Assembly: GCA_020631405.1 (NCBI GenBank)
Contig: JAHDHH010000033.1
Location: forward strand, 1,951 to 45,977
Length of the DNA stretch: 44,027 nucleotides
Origin: Saprospiraceae bacterium
GTDB taxonomy: Bacteria; Bacteroidota; Bacteroidia; Chitinophagales; Saprospiraceae
Reading direction: 5' to 3'
Position numbers and translations under genes: made by a program. The notes beneath the pieces were generated by a model, which was given only the letters and a program-made list of their open reading frames with translations, made no database searches and was not told the DNA's origin. Position 1 is the stretch's first letter. Each line of letters starts with the position of its first letter. Of this stretch, positions 24,061 through 31,680 are shown in pieces.

Positions 24061-25725
24061 TTGACTCAGTCTAAATCAAATAAAGTTTTTGGAATTCTAT
24101 GCCTACTCACAGTCGTATTTAGCGGTTTGAAAGGGCAAGAACAGACTGTAGGTTTGTTTGAGTTTGATGAAGAAGCATTTGATGGGTATACGTTGTTAGC
24201 ACCTTCAACAAAAGAAGCTTATTTAATAGATAATTGTGGGAATTGGGTGCATAAATGGACGACAAACTATGTGCCAGGCGCATCCACGTATCTATTAGAA
24301 AATGGAAATTTACTCAGGACATGCAGAGTGCCAGGGACATTCAATGGAGGAGGCTCTGGTGGAAGGGTTGAGCTTTATGATTGGGATAGTAATTTAGTCT
24401 GGGGCTATACCTTTTCAGAAGCGAATAGCTACCACCAGCATCACGATGTCGAGTTTCTGCCCAATGGGAATATTTTAGTACTAGCTTGGGAGGAATTCTC
24501 TGAAGCACAAATGATAGCAGAAGGTAGACTAGTCGATGCGGTTACTGATAATGGGATTTGGTTGGAGAAAGTCATAGAAGCGAAGCCGATTGGGGCAGAT
24601 GATATCGAAATAGTATGGGAGTGGAGAGCAATAGATCACTTGGTTCAAGATGTCAACCCAATTGCTAATAACTATGGAATAATAGCTGATCATCCAGAGA
24701 GGATAAATCTGAATTTTTTCAGGAGTGGAAACATAGAGACTTCCGCAGATTATATGCATGCTAATGCGATTGATTACAATGCGGATTTGGATCAAATTTT
24801 AATAAGTTCGAGAAATTTTTCAGAGATATGGGTAATTGATCACTCCACATCCACTACTGAGGCAGCAACAGCGTCAGGAGGAGTATCTGGTAAAGGAGGT
24901 AACTTGCTCTATCGCTATGGTAATCCTAGAACATATGATAGAGGGACAGAGGCTGACCAAAAGTTCTTTGGCCAGCACGATGTCAAATGGATAAGCATAG
25001 GTGATCAATTCAAAGGGATGATTTCTGTATTTAATAATGGTGATGGTAGACCGGATGGACCTTACAGCACTGTTGATATTATTCAACCACCACTCGATGC
25101 TGAAGGCAACTACCAGTTAGCCGAGAATCTGGCCTATGGTCCAGAAGAGATAAGTTATTCGTTTGGCAGCAATGATGAACTCAATGTATTTTCACCAAGG
25201 ACATCAGGTGCTATGACACTTCCTAATGACAATATCATGGTGTGTGAGGGATCTTCTGGAGTCCTTTATGAAATAACAAGCAGTGGAGAGATAGTTTGGC
25301 ATTATGCTAATCCTGTTTCAATAAATGGTATTGCAACTCAAGGTGAATTAACAGGAAACCTAGGAGTCTTTAGAGCAGAGAAGTATGGATATGATTATCC
25401 TGCATTTGAAGGCAAAACACTCTCTTCTAATGGTCCTCTAGAACTTGACCCTATAGACCAACCTTGCATGCTTGTCAATACGGTTGATATCGTGAAGTCA
25501 ACAGTAATTATGAACACGAATTGGGATGAATACTTGCATGTGACTGGTGTCGAAGATTACGGTGCAGAGCTTGTAATAGTCGACAACCTTGGACGAGAAA
25601 TCCTCAATAAGGCACTAACTTGGGATACTTCAGTAGATGTTAGCATACTGAAAAGTGGAATATACTATGTGTTACTTAGAAAGCAAGGACAAGTAGTAGA
25701 AGTCCGAAAAGCAATAAAACAATAA
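24061..25725 (+). CDS. Secreted arylsulfotransferase (ASST)-like protein
   Basis: Arylsulfate sulfotransferases move sulfate between phenolic compounds without PAPS. The 554-residue product has a signal peptide (about 1-25), then a six-bladed propeller-like sequence with ASST features: YLIDNCGNWVHKWTT, STYLLENGNLLRTC, SYHQHHDVEFLPNGNILVLAWEE, DDIEIVWEWRAIDHL, MHANAIDYN, ILISSRNFSEIWVIDHS and FGQHDVKWI. The His-containing blades suit the family's catalytic His pocket. The last 75 residues resemble a T9SS sorting domain (VIVDNLGREILNK, LKSGIYYVLLRK) but lack the usual PNP motif. The start is TTG at 24061; no better start lies before the signal peptide. Confidence 0.8.
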   Translation: MTQSKSNKVFGILCLLTVVFSGLKGQEQTVGLFEFDEEAFDGYTLLAPSTKEAYLIDNCGNWVHKWTTNYVPGASTYLLENGNLLRTCRVPGTFNGGGSGGRVELYDWDSNLVWGYTFSEANSYHQHHDVEFLPNGNILVLAWEEFSEAQMIAEGRLVDAVTDNGIWLEKVIEAKPIGADDIEIVWEWRAIDHLVQDVNPIANNYGIIADHPERINLNFFRSGNIETSADYMHANAIDYNADLDQILISSRNFSEIWVIDHSTSTTEAATASGGVSGKGGNLLYRYGNPRTYDRGTEADQKFFGQHDVKWISIGDQFKGMISVFNNGDGRPDGPYSTVDIIQPPLDAEGNYQLAENLAYGPEEISYSFGSNDELNVFSPRTSGAMTLPNDNIMVCEGSSGVLYEITSSGEIVWHYANPVSINGIATQGELTGNLGVFRAEKYGYDYPAFEGKTLSSNGPLELDPIDQPCMLVNTVDIVKSTVIMNTNWDEYLHVTGVEDYGAELVIVDNLGREILNKALTWDTSVDVSILKSGIYYVLLRKQGQVVEVRKAIKQ

Positions 25726-25758
25726 TAACCAAAGCATTTAAACATAAACTTAGATTGA

Positions 25759-28218
25759 ATGGCAGATAAGATAATTCCTATCAATATTGAGGACGAAATG
25801 AAGTCAGCCTACATTGATTATTCGATGTCGGTGATTGTAGCTAGAGCTCTACCAGATGTAAGAGATGGACTCAAACCAGTTCACAGAAGAGTACTCTACG
25901 GGATGAATGAACTAGGATTGCATGCAAGTAAGGCTCATAAGAAGTCAGCAAGAATAGTTGGAGAGGTGCTAGGAAAGTACCACCCACATGGTGATACCTC
26001 AGTATATGATAGTATGGTGAGAATGGCCCAGTATTGGTCATTGAGATATCCACTCGTTGATGGGCAAGGTAACTTCGGATCTATGGATGGTGATAGTCCA
26101 GCAGCAATGAGGTATACAGAGGCTAGGTTGATGAAAATCAGTGATGAGATACTCAATGATATCAACAAGGAGACTGTAGACTTCGAACTAAACTTTGACG
26201 ATACATTAGAAGAGCCATCTGTATTGCCTACAAAACTTCCCAACCTCCTTGTCAATGGAGCCAGCGGAATTGCCGTAGGTATGGCGACTAATATGCTTCC
26301 TCATAACTTAACAGAAGTGATTGATGGGATTACAGCTACTATTGATAATCCAGAAATAGATATCGAAGGGTTGATGGAGCATATCAAGGCTCCCGATTTC
26401 CCAACAGGTGGAATCATATATGGCGTTGAAGGTGTCAAGGAAGCCTTCAATACTGGTAGAGGTCGAGTAGTGGTGAGAGGTAAAGCCGATATCGAAACAT
26501 CAGGCAATAAAGAAACAATCATTATCACTGAGATACCTTATCAAGTAAATAAGGCCAACTTGGTGATGAAGATAGCTGACCTTGTCAATGAAGGCAAAAT
26601 TGCTGGAATAAGTGATGTCAGAGATGAGTCAGATAGGACAGGATTGAGAATAGTTGTGGAGGTGAAGAGAGACGCCATGGCTAATGTCATACTATCTAAA
26701 CTCTATAAATATACACCACTTCAATCCTCATATGGAGTCAACAATATTTGCTTAGTCAATGGAAGACCAAGACAGCTCAACCTTAAGCAAATCATTGAAG
26801 AATTCATCAAGTTTAGAATTGAGGTCATCGTCAGAAGGACTCAATATGATTTGCGTAAAGCAGAAGAGAGGGCACATATCCTTGAAGGATTAATTATTGC
26901 GATAGACAACCTAGATGAAGTCATCAAAATAATCAGAGGCAGTAAGACCGTAGACGAAGCCAGAGAAACACTAATTTCAAGATTCAATTTGTCAGAAGTA
27001 CAGGCAAAGGCTATCCTCGACATGAGACTACAGAAGTTAGTTGGTCTAGAGATGGATAAGTTGAGAGCTGAGTATGAAGAATTGATGGCTAAGATTACAG
27101 ACCTTAAGGACATACTAGTCAACGAAGGCAGACAAAGAGAGATCGTCAAGGCCGAGTTAGCTGAAGTGAAAGACAAGTTTGGTGATGAAAGGAGGACGGA
27201 GATCACATTCAGTGACGGAGAGATAAGTATAGAAGATATGATTCCTAATGATGAAGTTGTTATTTCGATTTCTCAATTAGGATATGTCAAGCGTACTAAG
27301 TCTTCTGAATTCAAAGCCCAAGGAAGAGGAGGAACTGGATCAAGAGGAAGTAAGACAAGAGATACTGACTATGTAGAGCATTTGTTTGTAGCGAATAATC
27401 ACAACTACTTATTATTGTTTACAGAGCAGGGACGATGCTTCTGGTTAAGAGTCTATGAAATACCTGAAGGTAGCAAGACCGGAACCGGTCGAGTAATCCA
27501 AAACTTTGCAACTATACCAAAAGATGATAAAGTCAAGGCATATATACTCATTGAAGACCTCGAAGACCAAGACTTCTTAGATACTCACAATATTGTCTTT
27601 GCTACGAAAAGAGGGCAGATCAAGAAGACTAGTGTCAGAGCTTATTCAAGACCAAGGACTAATGGTATCAATGCCATAACTATTCAAGAAGGTGATCAGT
27701 TATTAGAAGTCAAACTAACAGATGGTAACCAAGAAATCATGATGGCGAATAAGAATGGAAGAGCTATTAGATTCAAAGAAGGAGATGTGAGAGAGATGGG
27801 TAGAAATGCTTCTGGAGTCAGAGGTATGCGTATAGATGATACAGATGAAATTGTCGGTATGATCGTATTTGACAGTACTACTGACCAGGATTCTGCATTG
27901 TTGACGTTGTCTGAGAAAGGACTAGGAAAGCGAAGTAGATTTAGTGAATACTCGATCATCAAGAGAGGTGGTAAGGGTGTGATGAATATGAAGATTACTG
28001 ACAAAACTGGTAAAGTTGTTGCAATTAAGAAGGTAGGCCCAGAAGAAGATGTGATGATTACTAGTAAAGCAGGTATCATGATTAGGACAGGTGTAGAGAA
28101 TATCAGCTTACTCGGAAGAGCCACTCAAGGAGTGAAAGTGATTAATCTCAAAGGTAAGGATATGATATCAGATGTGACAATCATAGAGAAATCAGACGAA
28201 GAGCCAGAAGAAGAATAA
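25759..28218 (+). CDS. gyrA: DNA gyrase subunit A
   Basis: GyrA is the DNA-breaking and wrapping subunit of gyrase, which supercoils DNA with GyrB. The 819-residue protein has the canonical N-terminus ([31 protein letters not shown]; here with AYIDYSM), the catalytic Tyr at 119 in [10 protein letters not shown], and a GyrA box (QGRGGTGS) at the start of the C-terminal beta pinwheel, which separates it from ParC. In the quinolone-determining region the residue equivalent to E. coli Ser83 is Thr80 and that equivalent to Asp87 is Asp84. The acidic tail EEPEEE is intact. It lies 33 bases after the ASST-like gene. Confidence 0.97.
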   Translation: MADKIIPINIEDEMKSAYIDYSMSVIVARALPDVRDGLKPVHRRVLYGMNELGLHASKAHKKSARIVGEVLGKYHPHGDTSVYDSMVRMAQYWSLRYPLVDGQGNFGSMDGDSPAAMRYTEARLMKISDEILNDINKETVDFELNFDDTLEEPSVLPTKLPNLLVNGASGIAVGMATNMLPHNLTEVIDGITATIDNPEIDIEGLMEHIKAPDFPTGGIIYGVEGVKEAFNTGRGRVVVRGKADIETSGNKETIIITEIPYQVNKANLVMKIADLVNEGKIAGISDVRDESDRTGLRIVVEVKRDAMANVILSKLYKYTPLQSSYGVNNICLVNGRPRQLNLKQIIEEFIKFRIEVIVRRTQYDLRKAEERAHILEGLIIAIDNLDEVIKIIRGSKTVDEARETLISRFNLSEVQAKAILDMRLQKLVGLEMDKLRAEYEELMAKITDLKDILVNEGRQREIVKAELAEVKDKFGDERRTEITFSDGEISIEDMIPNDEVVISISQLGYVKRTKSSEFKAQGRGGTGSRGSKTRDTDYVEHLFVANNHNYLLLFTEQGRCFWLRVYEIPEGSKTGTGRVIQNFATIPKDDKVKAYILIEDLEDQDFLDTHNIVFATKRGQIKKTSVRAYSRPRTNGINAITIQEGDQLLEVKLTDGNQEIMMANKNGRAIRFKEGDVREMGRNASGVRGMRIDDTDEIVGMIVFDSTTDQDSALLTLSEKGLGKRSRFSEYSIIKRGGKGVMNMKITDKTGKVVAIKKVGPEEDVMITSKAGIMIRTGVENISLLGRATQGVKVINLKGKDMISDVTIIEKSDEEPEEE

Positions 28219-28235
28219 TTTTAACAAAGTGGTAA

Positions 28236-28251
28236 AACAGTTTAACAGTTT
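28236..28251. repeat. Tandem 8-bp repeat AACAGTTT x2
   Basis: Two head-to-tail copies of AACAGTTT lie in the 108-base gap between gyrA and the TPR gene, 76 bases before the latter's start. They could be part of the TPR promoter. The rest of the gap is AT-rich without a clear terminator. Confidence 0.3.
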
Positions 28252-28326
28252 GGAATAATTTTTTCTTATACCAGATATGTTATATAACTTGAACACTCTA
28301 AATATTTAATACTTATTAATAGACAT

Positions 28327-29613
28327 ATGAAATTTTTCAACTTATTAATGATGTTAGCGCTTACGACTAGCATCATGTATGGACAAGCTGAGGTAGACTT
28401 AAAGACTGCTGACAAGCAATTAAAAAAATATTACTTAGATCCGGCGGGCAATGCAGATGCAATAACTACGGCTTATGAAGCGATCACTAAGGTATTCGCT
28501 GATGGATCACTTGCTAGCAGTGCTTCAGCATTGTTACTCAAGGGTAAGATCATGAACGAACTTGCAGGTGCAGACTTCAAAGCGAAAGTACTTGACCCTA
28601 CATTTGTGCTTAAAAACCCAACAGCAGCATCAGAAGCAGCAACAGCATTGATGGCAGCTTATGGGGCAGCAGAAAAGAAAGGTGGAAAGAGAGAAGCAAT
28701 AACTGGTTTGGTAGAAAATGAAAACTACCTCAATAACATGGGAATATTCTCATACCAAGACCAAGACTTCGGTAGCGCTTACAAGAGTTTCAAGTCAAGT
28801 CTTGATATCTCAGAATTTTTATCTGCGAATGGCAGCAAGTCTAGAATTACAAGTGATTCTATGAGAAATGAGCAATTGTTTTTTACAGCGGTGAGTGCCT
28901 ATCAAGCAGATATGAAAGCTGAAGCAAAGCCATACTTAATGAAGCTATACGATGCAGGTACTGATGAAGTATTTGTCTATGACGCATTATTTAATATCGC
29001 AAATGATGCTGGAGAAGCAGATGCAACTAAGTACTTGGAAGCTGGAAGAAAAGTAGATCCAAATGATTCTTCGTTGTTGTTTTCTGAGATTAACTACTAC
29101 CTGAAGAAAGGAGAGCTAAAAATCCTAACAGATAAGTTGAAAATGGCTATCGAGCAAGAACCGGACAATGTTACTGTATATACAACAACAGGAAGCGTAT
29201 ACGATCAATTGGCAGCAAAGGCAAGAGAAGATGGAGATCAAGCTGCTGCAGCTGAGTACTTTGATGAGGCAATGAACTATTATACACAAGCACTTGAGAA
29301 AGATGAAAACAATTTTGATGTCAACTATAGTATTGGTCAATTATACTATAATAAGGCGGCAGCTCAAGTAACTGTAATCAATGAGTTAAGTGCTGATATC
29401 ACTCCTGCTGGAATGAAGAAGTATGATGCTAAGAAATTAGAGATGGATGCATTATTCAAAGAGGCATTGCCTTATTTTCAGAAAGCAGAAACTATTAATG
29501 ACACTGATTTGAATACAGTCATAGCCTTGAAAGAAATCTATGCTAGACTAAATCAATTAGATAAGTCAGCAGTTTATAAGAAGAAGTATGACGAACTATC
29601 TGGTGGAAACTAG
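28327..29613 (+). CDS. Secreted tetratricopeptide-repeat protein
   Basis: This 428-residue protein has a signal peptide (MKFFNLLMMLALTTSIMYGQ, cleavage near residue 20), so it acts in the periplasm or at the outer membrane. The body is almost entirely helical with Ala-rich TPR-like pairs: SAYQADMKAEAKPYLMKLYDAG, VYTTTGSVYDQLAAKAREDGDQAAAAEYFDEAMNYYTQALEKD (about 285-330) and NFDVNYSIGQLYYNKAA. TPR proteins act as scaffolds; no partner is evident. There is no catalytic domain or T9SS sorting domain. It is followed by one of the best terminators in the window. Confidence 0.82.
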   Translation: MKFFNLLMMLALTTSIMYGQAEVDLKTADKQLKKYYLDPAGNADAITTAYEAITKVFADGSLASSASALLLKGKIMNELAGADFKAKVLDPTFVLKNPTAASEAATALMAAYGAAEKKGGKREAITGLVENENYLNNMGIFSYQDQDFGSAYKSFKSSLDISEFLSANGSKSRITSDSMRNEQLFFTAVSAYQADMKAEAKPYLMKLYDAGTDEVFVYDALFNIANDAGEADATKYLEAGRKVDPNDSSLLFSEINYYLKKGELKILTDKLKMAIEQEPDNVTVYTTTGSVYDQLAAKAREDGDQAAAAEYFDEAMNYYTQALEKDENNFDVNYSIGQLYYNKAAAQVTVINELSADITPAGMKKYDAKKLEMDALFKEALPYFQKAETINDTDLNTVIALKEIYARLNQLDKSAVYKKKYDELSGGN

Positions 29614-29635
29614 ACAACAATAATAATACTTATAG

Positions 29636-29671
29636 AGTGTGCAGGAGGAGTTTCTCTTGCACACTTTTTTT
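29636..29671 (+). terminator. Strong intrinsic terminator after the TPR gene
   Basis: AGTGTGCAGGAG (29636-29647) pairs with CTCTTGCACACT (29654-29665), twelve pairs with one G-U, around a 6-base loop, followed by seven consecutive T. It isolates the TPR transcript from the gene at 29692. Confidence 0.93.
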
Positions 29672-29691
29672 ATAGAACTAACCATTCAGAG

Positions 29692-30249
29692 ATGAGACAA
29701 ATACAATTCACCTTACTTTTCATAGCATTGGTTAATGCGACTTTGATAGGCCAGAATCACTTCCTTGTTGAATTGGAGAATAGATCTCCAGATGTAGCAA
29801 CGATGGTGAGATCATATGAAGGGACTGCCGCTATCCCAATTATGGCAAATGATATTGATGGCAAAGAACAGTACATCGGTAATTATAAGGGTGAGAACCT
29901 CATTTTGTTTTTCTGGAAGAAAGACTCACCAGATTGTACCAGACTAATCCCAATCTTAAACGACTTAATTAAGACTGAAGACAACTTTAATGTGCTTTCG
30001 TTTTCGACAAGTATGAAGGAAGACTTACTTGCTTATAGAGAAGCTAATCCTATTGGTTTTTCGGTCATTCCCAACAGTGAAATTTTGTCAGAAGGCCCTT
30101 ATGGCGGAGACCTAGGTTATCCTAAGATCTTTTTTGTTGACAAAAAGGGAATTATCAAATGGGTATTTCCTGCTAATGAGTTGAATAATGGCATAGATAT
30201 CAAGAATATCCTAATGATTCTTCATCAACAAAACTTAGACGGTAAGTAA
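29692..30249 (+). CDS. TlpA-like thioredoxin-fold protein lacking the first active-site Cys
   Basis: This 185-residue exported protein (signal peptide to about residue 20, LIGQ) has a thioredoxin/TlpA fold: a redox-site region ENLILFFWKKDSPDCTRLIPIL, a central strand FNVLSFST and a cis-Pro region LGYPKIFFVDKKGIIKW. In TlpA relatives the W-x-x-x-C-P-x-C motif carries both cysteines; here the first is Ser (S79-P80-D81-C82). It therefore cannot do standard dithiol exchange and may be a chaperone, a monothiol enzyme or a non-redox relic. The stop codon abuts the opposing histidine kinase stop with no spacer. Confidence 0.75.
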   Translation: MRQIQFTLLFIALVNATLIGQNHFLVELENRSPDVATMVRSYEGTAAIPIMANDIDGKEQYIGNYKGENLILFFWKKDSPDCTRLIPILNDLIKTEDNFNVLSFSTSMKEDLLAYREANPIGFSVIPNSEILSEGPYGGDLGYPKIFFVDKKGIIKWVFPANELNNGIDIKNILMILHQQNLDGK

Positions 30250-31536
30250 TTATTGAGGGATCGTCACAGTAAATGTAGTTCCTTGACCAATATTGCTTTT
30301 GACGGAAATGGTCCCGTTTAAGTGCTTATCAATGATGCTTTTACAATTGAAGAGTCCAACTCCATAACCCTCTTGTGGTCCCATACTATCAGCTCTAGAG
30401 AAGAGTTCAAAAATGATTTGTTGATCTGCTTCTCCAATTCCTATACCATTATCTGTAACACTAAATGTATAGTTATTGTCATCTGAATCTACTCTCAAGA
30501 TTTCGATAATTGGTTGATTAGATGTATTGTACTTCAGTCCATTATCAATTAGATTTTGAAATACAACCCTTAGAATTGATTCATTGGCCTTAATGTGACC
30601 CATAGCACCAATATTGTAAGTTGCAGTGGGGTAGATGAACTTCAAATCATTCGATATGTTTTCTACTAGAGTGTTTACATTGATTTCTTGATTATAGTTT
30701 TGTTTATGTGTGTCTAACCGCGATGATTGGAGAAGATCTTCAATCAAGGTGGTAAGTTTCTCTCCACTAGACTCAATATATTGCATATACTCTACTACCT
30801 TTTCTGTCTTACCTTTCTTAAGGTCTCTCTGTATTAGTTTGATGAAAGAATTAATCGCTACCAATGGACTCTTCAAATCGTGTGAAGTGGCTAATGCGTA
30901 GTGCTCTACAGCATCATATGCGTTTAGTAGTTCAATGTTTTTAGTTTCTAGTTTGCTTATTAACAGCTTCTTCTCTTCATCAATTGTCTGGATTTCTTTG
31001 TGAATAACGTACATAACAATACAAAGGGTAATAAATACCAAACTAAATACTATAGCCTGAAGTATTGGAATATCGTACAGACTTGGATCAAAGTCATATG
31101 TTGATTTACTAATAGTCAATATAGCTGCCATCAACATGATGTACTGTACACTTGCAGTAAATAATATGTCTCTAATATCAGAAAGAAACCTAAATGCCAA
31201 TACCATCGAAGCTATATAGCAAAGTGAGTTCATGTAAATATTTCCTGAAAATATTGCCTCCAAGTATAGCATTGCTGCCACCGCTAGGAAGAAAATCAAC
31301 TTAGATATTCTATATTTCTTCTGCTTGTTAAGCCAGTAGCACGACAGTAGAATACCCAAAGAACCAGTATAAAAAATGGAATCATGACTGCGCCAACTAT
31401 CAGTTATAATATTGGTCATAAGTGATAAGACGATACACCCAAGTAACAGTATTAATGCCTTTGTAAAGTGACGAGAGATTCGAGTCTCATAGTCCTCACG
31501 AATATTAGGAAGTCTGTAAGAATGTGATTCTTTCAA
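30250..31536 (-). CDS. Membrane sensor histidine kinase (orphan)
   Basis: This 428-residue protein has about six hydrophobic helices in residues 25-178, then a helical linker (IDEEKKLLISKLETKNIELLNAYDAVEHY). The HisKA domain has the phospho-accepting His at 219 (ATSHDLKSPLVAI), followed by a HATPase domain with NLIDNGLKYN (N box), VTDNGIGIG (G1), the F-box-like IIFELFSRAD and GYGVGLFNCKSIID (G2). No response regulator gene is adjacent and no periplasmic sensor domain is visible, so the signal is probably perceived in the membrane. The start is TTG at 31536. Autophosphorylation and phosphotransfer are family knowledge. Confidence 0.9.
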   Translation of the reverse strand: MKESHSYRLPNIREDYETRISRHFTKALILLLGCIVLSLMTNIITDSWRSHDSIFYTGSLGILLSCYWLNKQKKYRISKLIFFLAVAAMLYLEAIFSGNIYMNSLCYIASMVLAFRFLSDIRDILFTASVQYIMLMAAILTISKSTYDFDPSLYDIPILQAIVFSLVFITLCIVMYVIHKEIQTIDEEKKLLISKLETKNIELLNAYDAVEHYALATSHDLKSPLVAINSFIKLIQRDLKKGKTEKVVEYMQYIESSGEKLTTLIEDLLQSSRLDTHKQNYNQEINVNTLVENISNDLKFIYPTATYNIGAMGHIKANESILRVVFQNLIDNGLKYNTSNQPIIEILRVDSDDNNYTFSVTDNGIGIGEADQQIIFELFSRADSMGPQEGYGVGLFNCKSIIDKHLNGTISVKSNIGQGTTFTVTIPQ

Positions 31537-31680
31537 CGTAATTAGAAGTTTTCATCAATTGGGGTGAGATGAAGCGCTAATGTATGTTAAAATACTAAAA
31601 TTACTTTCTACACCTTTCGATAAAAAAGAGATTATACTAAGAATACTTAGAAACTAGTAGAACTTTACACAAGGCAGTGT

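Noticed and set aside
27696..28124. 142-residue minus-strand open frame across gyrA
   Set aside because: Shadow of the well-conserved GyrA C-terminal domain, with no independent signature.
31537..31680. 144-base gap between the BNR-protein and histidine-kinase genes examined for a small gene or RNA
   Set aside because: Only a 5-bp CTAAG/CTTAG symmetry and AT-rich sequence; no open frame, tRNA-like arm or terminator that I can support.
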